From contig JADJEE010000012.1 of assembly GCA_016709225.1 (NCBI GenBank), positions 930,001-994,000 on the forward strand: a stretch of DNA of 64,000 nucleotides, written 5' to 3'. The notes beneath the pieces were generated by a model that saw only the letters and a list, made by a program, of their open reading frames with translations, was not told where the DNA came from and ran no database searches. This document shows positions 1-7,445 of the stretch, one piece after another (position 1 is the first letter of the stretch; each line of letters opens with the position of its first letter). The stretch comes from Deltaproteobacteria bacterium (lineage in GTDB: Bacteria > Myxococcota_A > Polyangia > Nannocystales > Nannocystaceae). The translations under genes were made by a program, and so were the position numbers.

Positions 1-38
1 CGCGACCGGCACTCAACAAGCGCTGAGCACTCGACCGA

Positions 39-455
39 CTACTCGGCCGGATCGTGCAGATCGGCGACAGGCGCGGCCGCCATCAGCCCCACGCCCTGTC
101 GCCGCACCGTGATGGTGAGGTCGGCGGGCGCCGGCGGCGTCGGTGGAACCGCCGTCACCGAATGCGTCGTCGGGCTCGCGGGCGTTGGTAAGGTCAATCG
201 ATAGTTGCCACCCGCCAGCGTGGTCCCGCTCCAGCCGGCACCATCGAGGGCGTAACGCAGGTTCGGCACCGCGCTGCTGGCCCGCTCCAGCGTCAACGCC
301 AGCGCCTCGCCGAGGTTCATGCTCGCATCCAACGAAATCAGGTGTCTCGACGCACCGGCCGTGTCGTGCCACAGACCACCGGTGTCGACGATCAGCGTCA
401 GCGCATTCCCTGCGCTCGTCGTAGCACCATCACTCCACTTCAAGGTCGTGCCCAT
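39..455 (-). CDS. Hypothetical small protein downstream of a kinase gene
   Basis: A 138-residue protein of unknown function. I recognise no domain, signal peptide or membrane helix. The middle (SLDASMNLGEALALTLERA) looks like a short amphipathic helix, and the second half is Pro/Thr-rich. The start at 455 was chosen over an upstream ATG at 518 because GGAGG (465-469 on the complementary strand) lies 9 bp before it. This is one of the few clear Shine-Dalgarno sites in the region, and the longer reading would overlap the stop of the kinase gene. It lies 62 bp downstream of that kinase on the same strand, so the two may be co-transcribed, but it has its own ribosome-binding site. Confidence 0.6.
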   Translation of the reverse strand: MGTTLKWSDGATTSAGNALTLIVDTGGLWHDTAGASRHLISLDASMNLGEALALTLERASSAVPNLRYALDGAGWSGTTLAGGNYRLTLPTPASPTTHSVTAVPPTPPAPADLTITVRRQGVGLMAAAPVADLHDPAE

Positions 456-517
456 CTCTCGGATCCTCCGGACGCATTTGTGTTGCGGCGGAGCGAATCG
501 ATCCGTCGATCGATGCA

Positions 518-3274
518 CTATTGTGAATTTGCCAGCGCCAGCGCCCGCTCGGCATCGGCCGACGCGGTTCCGATCTGCCGATACAGCGTCGCCGCATCGC
601 GGGCGAGGGTGCGAATCCGCGATGACCCGGGTGCAATCTCGGTGAGCAGCTGGGCGTAGTGCAGCCGCAGGTCGGCGAGTTCACGCGGCTCGGCGGCGGC
701 GAGGTCGGCCTCGGCGATGGCGAGTGCGGCCTCGAAGCCCTCTCGCGCCGCGTTCGCGTCGCCGCTCGCCCATGCCACGCGGGCCAGGCCGTGGAGCGCG
801 GCGACGCGATCGGTGTCCTCGGTGGCGAGTCGCCGCAGGCGCTCGAAGTACGGCGCCGCGCCGGCGCAGCGCCGTAGCTCGCACAGCGCCCAGCCGATGT
901 TGCGCGACAGCGGCCGCGCATCGCGGGTGTCGCCGATGGCGTCGAGATCGGCCAGCAGCCGCAGGTTGACGTCGAGGAACGCCGCCGTATCGCCCGAGGT
1001 CGCGTGCACCCGCGACAGCACCGCGAGCGCACTGCCGCGCTCCGCGTGTCCCGGCGGCAGGCCGTCGCGTTGCAGTCGCCAGGCGCGCTCGCCGGCCGCT
1101 TGCGCGCCGATCAGGTCGCCCTGCTGCAGGTGGATCTGCGCCAGCATCACCAGCGTCGGGGCGAGCACCACGGAGTCGTCGCCGAAGCTCTCGCGCTGCG
1201 TCGCGAGCAGCTCGGCGAACGCGATGGCGGCGTCGTCGAAGCGCCCCTGCTCGAAGGCATCGAGCGCGAGGTCGAACGACACCGCGAGCACGTTGGCGCT
1301 GCCCGGGCCCTCGCGCACCAGCAACCGCGCCCGCGCCTCGCGGTACAGCGTGTCGGCGCGCTCCCAGTCGCGACGCTGCGCGGCCAACCCCGCCAGCTTC
1401 GTGGTCACGCCGATGCTGCGCAGATCGTCCTCACCGCCCTGGGCGGTCAGCAGCGCGCGCGCCTGGTCGAGTGCTCGCGTCACGCCCTCGACGTCACCGG
1501 CAATCTCGCGCAGGCTCGCCTCGGCCAACCGCAGGTCGATCGACAGCGGCGCCGGGTCGCCCAGCCGACGGACCACGACCTCGGCCTGCGCGAGCGCGTG
1601 CTCGGCCGCCGCGGCGTCATCGAGGTCGACGCTCTCGAGTCGTGCGAGGCGGGTCCACAGCTCGGCCTGCGCGTGATCGTCGGCCTGGACCTGGGCGAGT
1701 GCGACGGCGGTGCGCAGCACCTCGCCGGCCTCGACGTCGCGGCCGAGCTGATCGAGCGCGCGGGCCTGCAGGCCCATCGCCGACAGCCGCAGGTCGGGCC
1801 GCGCCAGCGCCTGCGCGGTGCTGACCGCCTGCGCGGCGCCGGCTTGGGCATCGAGCACTGCACCGACCGCCAGCTGCACGCGGACCCGATCGAGCGCGGC
1901 GAGCAGGGCCTGCACCGCCTCGTCGTCACTGGCCTCGTTCGCCGCGACGCACGCCTGCGGATCCGGCAGCGAGCCCAGCAGCTCGGCACCACCCGAGCCC
2001 TCGACCCCGTGGGTCGCGAGCACCTGCGTGAGCTCGACGGCGGCCCGATCGGCGCGCCGCAGGCACGCCAACACCGCGTCGGCCTGGGTCGTGCCGCCGT
2101 CGCGCCCGTCGCAGGCTTGTTGCTGCAGCTCGCCGATGCGGCCTCGGCGACGCTCGAGCGCCGCGCGGCGTCGGGCGGCCTCGCTCGCCGGCACCCCACG
2201 GTCGACGAGTCCCTGCTCGAAATCCGCGAGGGACTCGTCGCCCAGCTCCGAGCTCCCGCACGGCCGCGAAGCCGGCAACAGCACCGCCGGGAGCAGGCCT
2301 GCGAGCGCCACCGCGGGTCCCCAGATCAACGCGCGCGGCCGTCGTGACGACACCGCCCGCAGCGCGTCGGCCAGCGCGTGGAGACTGGGAAAGCGTCGCG
2401 TGGGATCGGGCATCAGCCCGCGCGCGAGCACGCGGCCCAGCGGCCGCGGGATCCCGGCAGCACGCAGCCGCACCGCACCGCCGCGGGCCATCTGCGCGAT
2501 CTGATCCGGGGCGAACGGCCAGCGCCCCGTGAGGCCTTCGAACAGGCTCACGCACAGCGCGAACTGGTCGCTGCGCGCATCCCCGACGCCGTGGGCAAGC
2601 TGCTCCGGCGCGGCGTAGCCAACGGTCCCGCCGCTCGCGGTGCCGGTCGGGCCGCCACCGCTGCCGGGCTGGGTCGCCGCCCGCGAGGGATCGGCGGCCG
2701 CGAGCCCGAAATCGATCAGGCACACGCGACCATCGGCCCGCACGATCACGTTGTCCGGCTTCACGTCGCGGTGGACCAGCCCGGCGTCGTGCATGGCCGC
2801 CAGCGCCTCGGCGACGCCGATGTAGAGCTCGACGCACGCTCGCCACGCTCGCGGCTGCGACTGCCACGCCCGCAGCGTGGTGCCGTCGAGCAGCGCCATC
2901 GCGAAGTACACGCCATCGTCGCAGGTGCCGAAGCCGAAGACCTCGACGATGTCCGGCCGTGACATCCGCGCGAGTGTCTGGGCCTCGCGCAGGAAGCGGG
3001 CCCGCGCGCGGCCAGGGAGCTCGGCGCTCGCGTGCAGCTTGAGCGCCACCCGGCGTCGCAGGCGGGGATCCCAACCCTCGTACACGCGGCCGAAGCCACC
3101 ATGACCGATGCGGCGCAGCACCTCGAACCGACCGACGGTGATCGGCGGCAGCGATTCGCCGAGCTCCGTGGTCGCGAACGTGCGCCACGACAGGCGCGCG
3201 TCGATGTCCTCGTCCGCGACCTCGAGGGCGACCACGCGCAGCGCCTGCTCGAGCGAATCCCCCGGGTCCTGCAT
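518..3274 (-). CDS. Ser/Thr protein kinase with C-terminal TPR-like region
   Basis: A 918-residue Hanks-type kinase. After a ~48-residue N-terminal segment, the glycine loop (GHGGFG, ~57-62) and the ATP lysine (VALKL, K79) are followed by the catalytic loop HRDVKPDN (168-175), DFG (188-190) and APEQ (~222-225). A hydrophobic stretch at ~316-335 is probably one membrane helix. The remaining ~570 residues are Ala/Leu/Arg-rich helical repeats with Tyr/Ala spacing typical of TPR, as in many myxobacterial kinases, so the repeats should lie outside the membrane. An upstream ATG at 3505 is possible but would cross the divergent sigma gene. The start at 3274 leaves 128 bp to the sigma start at 3403. 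The divergent pairing with an ECF sigma gene suggests the sigma factor is a target; that is an inference. Confidence 0.92.
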   Translation of the reverse strand: MQDPGDSLEQALRVVALEVADEDIDARLSWRTFATTELGESLPPITVGRFEVLRRIGHGGFGRVYEGWDPRLRRRVALKLHASAELPGRARARFLREAQTLARMSRPDIVEVFGFGTCDDGVYFAMALLDGTTLRAWQSQPRAWRACVELYIGVAEALAAMHDAGLVHRDVKPDNVIVRADGRVCLIDFGLAAADPSRAATQPGSGGGPTGTASGGTVGYAAPEQLAHGVGDARSDQFALCVSLFEGLTGRWPFAPDQIAQMARGGAVRLRAAGIPRPLGRVLARGLMPDPTRRFPSLHALADALRAVSSRRPRALIWGPAVALAGLLPAVLLPASRPCGSSELGDESLADFEQGLVDRGVPASEAARRRAALERRRGRIGELQQQACDGRDGGTTQADAVLACLRRADRAAVELTQVLATHGVEGSGGAELLGSLPDPQACVAANEASDDEAVQALLAALDRVRVQLAVGAVLDAQAGAAQAVSTAQALARPDLRLSAMGLQARALDQLGRDVEAGEVLRTAVALAQVQADDHAQAELWTRLARLESVDLDDAAAAEHALAQAEVVVRRLGDPAPLSIDLRLAEASLREIAGDVEGVTRALDQARALLTAQGGEDDLRSIGVTTKLAGLAAQRRDWERADTLYREARARLLVREGPGSANVLAVSFDLALDAFEQGRFDDAAIAFAELLATQRESFGDDSVVLAPTLVMLAQIHLQQGDLIGAQAAGERAWRLQRDGLPPGHAERGSALAVLSRVHATSGDTAAFLDVNLRLLADLDAIGDTRDARPLSRNIGWALCELRRCAGAAPYFERLRRLATEDTDRVAALHGLARVAWASGDANAAREGFEAALAIAEADLAAAEPRELADLRLHYAQLLTEIAPGSSRIRTLARDAATLYRQIGTASADAERALALANSQ

Positions 3275-3386
3275 CACGTCTCGCCGCAACTGGAAGTGTC
3301 GAACGGTGGCGGAATGATCCGGAAGTGCCCGCACCGGGGGTAGCCCGGCCGCGTCGCGGCACCCGAGGGGGCGCAACGGCCCCCGT

Positions 3387-3394
3387 GGTAGCAT
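3387..3394 (+). promoter_or_regulatory. Putative -10 element GGTAGCAT
   Basis: GGTAGCAT ends 8 bp before the ATG at 3403. The spacing would place the transcription start at or next to the start codon, so the sigma mRNA may be leaderless. I see no matching -35 box. Confidence 0.4.
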
Positions 3395-3402
3395 GGCGGA
3401 AC

Positions 3403-4032
3403 ATGGGCGACGAAGCGCTGTGGACCCGCGCCTGCGAGGGTGAGCACGCGGCGTGGGTCGCCGTGTGCCGCTCGCTGCACGGCCGCGTCCACCGGTTCTT
3501 CGCACGGCGGGTCGCGGACGACGACGTCGGCGACCTGACCCAGCAGACCATGTCGGCGTTCATCACGGCCCGCCCGCGGCTGTCGCCGGACACCAAGGTC
3601 CGCGGCTACGTGCTCGGCATCGCGTGCAACCTGTTGGCGGCCCACGTCCGCCGACGTCACCAGCACGCCGTCGGCGAGCTCGAGCTGGTCAGCGCCCACG
3701 ATCTCGAGCCCCGGCCCTCGACCGCGCTGCGCATGCGCGACGACCGTCGCGCGCTGCTCGACGCGCTGCGGCACCTGCCGCTGGCGATGCAGAACCTCAT
3801 CGAGCTCTATTACTTCGAGGACCTCTCGACACCGCAGATCGCCGCCATGCTCGAGATGCCCGACAACACCGTGCGCAGCCGCCTGGCCCGGGCACGCGCA
3901 GCCCTGCGCACCCGCGTCGAGGGTACGCCCACGGCTTCGGTGAACACCGAGCTGCCGACCGACGACGACGACCGCTGGGCGCGGAGCTTCGCGGTCGAGC
4001 TCGGACTGGACGAGGCGGTCGCCGCCGACTGA
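3403..4032 (+). CDS. ECF sigma factor paired with a Ser/Thr kinase
   Basis: A 209-residue RNA polymerase sigma factor of the extracytoplasmic-function class. Region 2 is seen as VGDLTQQTMSAFITARPRL followed by VRGYVLGIACNLLAAHVRR. Region 4 is LPLAMQNLIELYYFEDLS, then TPQIAAMLEMPDNTVRSRL, a helix-turn-helix for the -35 box. In region 2.2 the usual acidic run (DAED) is reduced and the acid before the Thr is Gln (LTQQT). No anti-sigma gene is adjacent; the divergent neighbour is a kinase, which suggests control by phosphorylation. The start at 3403 was preferred over ATG 3325 because it matches the family N-terminus and follows a -10-like motif. It converges on fusA with 28 bp between stops. Confidence 0.9.
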   Translation: MGDEALWTRACEGEHAAWVAVCRSLHGRVHRFFARRVADDDVGDLTQQTMSAFITARPRLSPDTKVRGYVLGIACNLLAAHVRRRHQHAVGELELVSAHDLEPRPSTALRMRDDRRALLDALRHLPLAMQNLIELYYFEDLSTPQIAAMLEMPDNTVRSRLARARAALRTRVEGTPTASVNTELPTDDDDRWARSFAVELGLDEAVAAD

Positions 4033-4060
4033 CGGCGGCGGCCACCCGCGCCCCGCAAGA

Positions 4061-6154
4061 TCAGCCCTTCGGGCGATCCTTGTACTTCTCCACCAGCGCC
4101 TCCTGCACGTTGCGGGGCACCGGCGCGTACTTCTCGAACTCCATCGAGTACTCGGCCTTGCCCTGCGTGGCGGAGCGGAGCTCGGTCGAGTAGCCGAACA
4201 TCTCCGACAGCGGCACGTGGGCCTCGATCGCGTTCGATCCGGCCTTGGTGTCGGAGCCGACGATGATGCCGCGGCGACGGATGAGCGTGGTCTGGACCGC
4301 ACCCTGGAAGTCCTCCGGGGTCTCGACCTCCACGCGCATCAGCGGCTCGAGCACGACCGGCTCGGCCTTGCGCATCGCCTCCTTGAAGGCGGCGCGGGCC
4401 GCAACTTGGAACGCGATGTCGCTCGAGTCGACGGCGTGGAAGCCACCGTCGTTGAGCTCCATCTCGATGTCGACCACCGGGAAGCCGATGAGCACGCCGC
4501 GGTCCTTGGCGATCTGGAAGCCGTGATCCACCGAGGGGATGAACTCGCGGGGGATGATGCCGCCGACGATCTTGTCGAGGAAGCGGTAGTGCTCGCCGGG
4601 AGGGGCGTCGACCAGCGGACGCATCGCGCCGCCGATCTTCGCGTACTGACCGGAGCCACCGGTCTGCTTGCGGTGCGTGTACTCGTACGGGACCTCGCGC
4701 TGGATGGTCTCGCGGTACGCGACCTGCGGCTCGCCGACGATGGTGTCGACCTTGTACTCGCGACGCATGCGCTCGATGTACACGTCGAGGTGCAGCTCGC
4801 CCATGCCGGCGATGATGGTCTCGCCCGACTCCTCGTCGCGGCGGACCTTGAAGGTCGGGTCTTCCTTCGAGAAGCGGTTCAGCGCCTTCGAGAAGTTCGC
4901 CAGCATGGCGTTGTCCTTGGGCTTGACCGCGTAGAAGATGACCGGATCGGGCACGAACATCGAGCGCAGCGAGTAGTGCACCTCGCTGCCGGTGAAGGTG
5001 TCACCGGCGGCGCAGTCGATGCCGAACAGCGCGACGATGTCGCCCGCGCTCGCGCCGTCGATGTCCTCCATCTTGTCGGCGTGCATGCGCACCAGACGAC
5101 CGACCTTGCTCTTCTGGCCGGTGCGGGTGTTGTAGATGCTGTCGCCCTTCGAGACCTTGCCCTGGTACAGGCGCAGGTACGTCAGCTGGCCGTAGCGACC
5201 GTCCTCGAGCTTGAACGCGAGTGAGCACAGCGGCTTCTCGTCGACCGTCTCGAGCACGACCTCCTTCTCGGTGCCACCCTCGCGGACGAAGGCCTTGTTG
5301 GTCACCTCGGTGGGGTCCGGCAGGTAGCTCGTGACGCCGTCGAGCATCGTCTGCACGCCCTTGTTCTTGTAGGCGCTGCCGCAGAAGGTCGGCACGAGCT
5401 TGAGCTCGATGGTCGCCTTGCGGATGACCGGCATCATCTCCTCGGCGGTCAGCTCCTGGCCCTCGAGGAACTTCTCGGTGAGGGCGTCGTCGAACTCGGC
5501 GACCGCCTCGCACAGCTTGGCGCGCCACTCCTCGACCTTGTCCTCGTAGCCGGCCGGGATCGGGGCCGCGCGCACGGTCTCACCGTTGGCGCCGTCGAAG
5601 TAGTAGGCCTGGCGGGTCAGCAGGTCGATGACGCCCTCGAAGAGATCCTCCGCGCCGATCGGCAGGGTCATCATCACGGCGTTGAGCTTGAGCTTGCTGC
5701 GCAGCGCCTCGTGCACGCGGTAGGCGTCGGCACCCGAGCGATCCATCTTGTTGATGAAGGCCAGGCGCGGCACGTTGTAGCGGCGCATCTGACGATCGAC
5801 CGTCAGCGACTGCGACTGCACACCCGCGACGCCGCACAGCACCAGGATGGCGCCGTCGAGCACCGACAGCGCGCGCTCGACCTCGATCGTGAAGTCGACG
5901 TGTCCGGGTGTGTCGATGATGTTGACGTGATGGTCGGCCCAGGTCACGTGCGTCGCGGCCGACTGGATGGTGATGCCGCGCTCGCGCTCCAGCTCCATCG
6001 AGTCCATCGTGGCACCGACGCCGGACTTGCCCTTGACCTCTTCGATCTTGTGGATCTTGCCGGTGTAAAAGAGGATTCGCTCGGTGAGCGTGGTCTTGCC
6101 CGAGTCGATGTGGGCCGAGATGCCGATGTTCCGGGTCTTCGCGAGGTCGAGCAT
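4061..6154 (-). CDS. fusA: Elongation factor G, mitochondrial EFG1-like type
   Basis: A 697-residue translational GTPase that drives ribosomal translocation. The G1 loop AHIDSGKTT (14-22), DTPGH (G3) and NKMD (G4) are intact, and domains II-V follow at full length. The N-terminus NIGISAHIDSGKTTLTERI and the motifs GVGATMDSMELERERGI, INKMDRSG and GSAYKNKGVQ resemble mitochondrial EFG1 and the spd-type EF-Gs of spirochaetes, planctomycetes and deltaproteobacteria more than standard bacterial FusA (AHIDAGKTT). The start at 6154 follows GGAAAG at 6-bp spacing; an in-frame ATG at 6166 would add four residues. No str-operon partners (rpsL, rpsG, tuf) are next to it, which fits a second or spd-type EF-G. 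Whether a canonical fusA also exists cannot be judged from this window. Confidence 0.95.
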   Translation of the reverse strand: MLDLAKTRNIGISAHIDSGKTTLTERILFYTGKIHKIEEVKGKSGVGATMDSMELERERGITIQSAATHVTWADHHVNIIDTPGHVDFTIEVERALSVLDGAILVLCGVAGVQSQSLTVDRQMRRYNVPRLAFINKMDRSGADAYRVHEALRSKLKLNAVMMTLPIGAEDLFEGVIDLLTRQAYYFDGANGETVRAAPIPAGYEDKVEEWRAKLCEAVAEFDDALTEKFLEGQELTAEEMMPVIRKATIELKLVPTFCGSAYKNKGVQTMLDGVTSYLPDPTEVTNKAFVREGGTEKEVVLETVDEKPLCSLAFKLEDGRYGQLTYLRLYQGKVSKGDSIYNTRTGQKSKVGRLVRMHADKMEDIDGASAGDIVALFGIDCAAGDTFTGSEVHYSLRSMFVPDPVIFYAVKPKDNAMLANFSKALNRFSKEDPTFKVRRDEESGETIIAGMGELHLDVYIERMRREYKVDTIVGEPQVAYRETIQREVPYEYTHRKQTGGSGQYAKIGGAMRPLVDAPPGEHYRFLDKIVGGIIPREFIPSVDHGFQIAKDRGVLIGFPVVDIEMELNDGGFHAVDSSDIAFQVAARAAFKEAMRKAEPVVLEPLMRVEVETPEDFQGAVQTTLIRRRGIIVGSDTKAGSNAIEAHVPLSEMFGYSTELRSATQGKAEYSMEFEKYAPVPRNVQEALVEKYKDRPKG

Positions 6155-6361
6155 GGCGCTTTCCATCATCACGATCGCAAACGCGTGGCACAACCCACGA
6201 GGGGACCGTGAAAGTCGGCGGAGTGTGGCCCCACAACGGCTCGCTCGACCACCGGTGTCAGCGTGAGATGACGCAAGCTTCGTCGCGCTCCGTCGCGGCG
6301 GCGGCGCATGGCCACCAGCACCCTCGCAAACGGCCCAAGGGGGGCGCAAGGGCGTCACGCG

Positions 6362-7378
6362 TCAGCCCGTCGGCACGTAGGGCGCACAGGTCGAGACGCC
6401 CGCGCCGAGGATGCGCACCGGCGTGGCTGCGACGGCGATCGAGCTGCCGCCGCCGTCGTCGCCGTCGAGATCCACGCGTGTGACGATCGAGCCGTCGTCG
6501 ACGCCCGAGTCGGAGAACAACCACGCGTCGCCGCCCCAGAACGCGAACGCCAGGCCGTTCTGGCCGTTGTGGCCCGGCAGCTCGCGGGACTCGAGCACCG
6601 CCGCATCTGCGACCGCGAGCTCGAGGAACTGCGCCGAGCCGCTGTCACCGGCGAATGCATACAGCCGCCCCGCACCGCTGCCCGACACCTGCGCCTGCTC
6701 GTACGCCAGCGTGCCGACCACCGCGTACTCGCCGCCCGCGTGATCGATGCGCGCGATCCGACCGCCGGCGTCGGCGCTGGGCTCGATGCCGGCGTCGTGA
6801 TCGAACACGAAGAGATCGTCGCAACCATCGGACGTCCCGCCACCCACGTAGCCCATGCCGTACGGCACGCGATCGTCGGGCAGCGCCAGCTCGACCTCCT
6901 CGCAGCCCGAGAGGTCATCGAGCGCGACCCGGAAGGTCTGCAGCGAGGGCCCCCAGCCGCCGCCGCCACCCAAGACCTGGTAGGCCAGCGTCGCGATGCC
7001 CTGCCGATCCACGGCCATCGACTGGAAGTAGCCCGTGGGCGGCGCACAAGCGAGGACCCCGAGCTGCGTGAACGAACCGCTCGCGGGGTCGAAGCTCCAC
7101 AGCTGAGAGCTGTCGCTCATCAGGTAGATGCCGTCGTTGCCGGCGGCACACGGGCACACCGAGACGTCCGAGTCGCTCGCGACGTCGAGCGAGCTCGGCC
7201 CGTCGGCGCCAGTGCCCACGGGGCCGCCGGTCGAGGTGCCGTCGGCGAGCCCGCCGTCGTCATCGTCTTCGATGGCGCCGGTGCCCATGCCGGAGCCGAC
7301 CGTGCCGTCGGCGACCGCGGGGTCGACACAGCCAGACATCACCATCATCACGAAGGCCCACCGCATGCGTCGCTGCAT
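6362..7378 (-). CDS. Secreted lipoprotein, unknown function
   Basis: A 338-residue predicted lipoprotein. A short positively charged start (MQRRMRWAF) leads into a hydrophobic stretch ending in the lipobox VMSGC. An Asp/Gly/Thr linker follows, then a folded domain of repeated short strands (for example LWSFDPASGSFTQLG and IARIDHAGGEYAVVG). These suggest a beta-propeller or similar surface domain, but no family was recognised. In-frame codons upstream of the ATG encode RPNRGDAWRH, similar to sequence upstream of the two lipoproteins near 11.9 kb. A GTG-initiated longer form is therefore possible. It sits 67 bp downstream of a kinase stop on the same strand. Confidence 0.75.
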   Translation of the reverse strand: MQRRMRWAFVMMVMSGCVDPAVADGTVGSGMGTGAIEDDDDGGLADGTSTGGPVGTGADGPSSLDVASDSDVSVCPCAAGNDGIYLMSDSSQLWSFDPASGSFTQLGVLACAPPTGYFQSMAVDRQGIATLAYQVLGGGGGWGPSLQTFRVALDDLSGCEEVELALPDDRVPYGMGYVGGGTSDGCDDLFVFDHDAGIEPSADAGGRIARIDHAGGEYAVVGTLAYEQAQVSGSGAGRLYAFAGDSGSAQFLELAVADAAVLESRELPGHNGQNGLAFAFWGGDAWLFSDSGVDDGSIVTRVDLDGDDGGGSSIAVAATPVRILGAGVSTCAPYVPTG

Positions 7379-7445
7379 GGTTGCCGAGTGCCGCCATGCG
7401 TCGCCTCGGTTGGGCCGTGGGCCGTGACGCACGCCACCTTGGGCG

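Noticed and set aside
3274..3505. An N-terminal extension of the first kinase to ATG 3505
   Set aside because: It would overlap the divergent sigma gene, is Arg/Pro-rich without family similarity, and the kinase N-terminus aligns at 3274.
4217..5224. A 335-residue open frame on the + strand across fusA
   Set aside because: It is antisense to EF-G, has no family motif, and its length is expected from the GC-rich third positions of the real gene.
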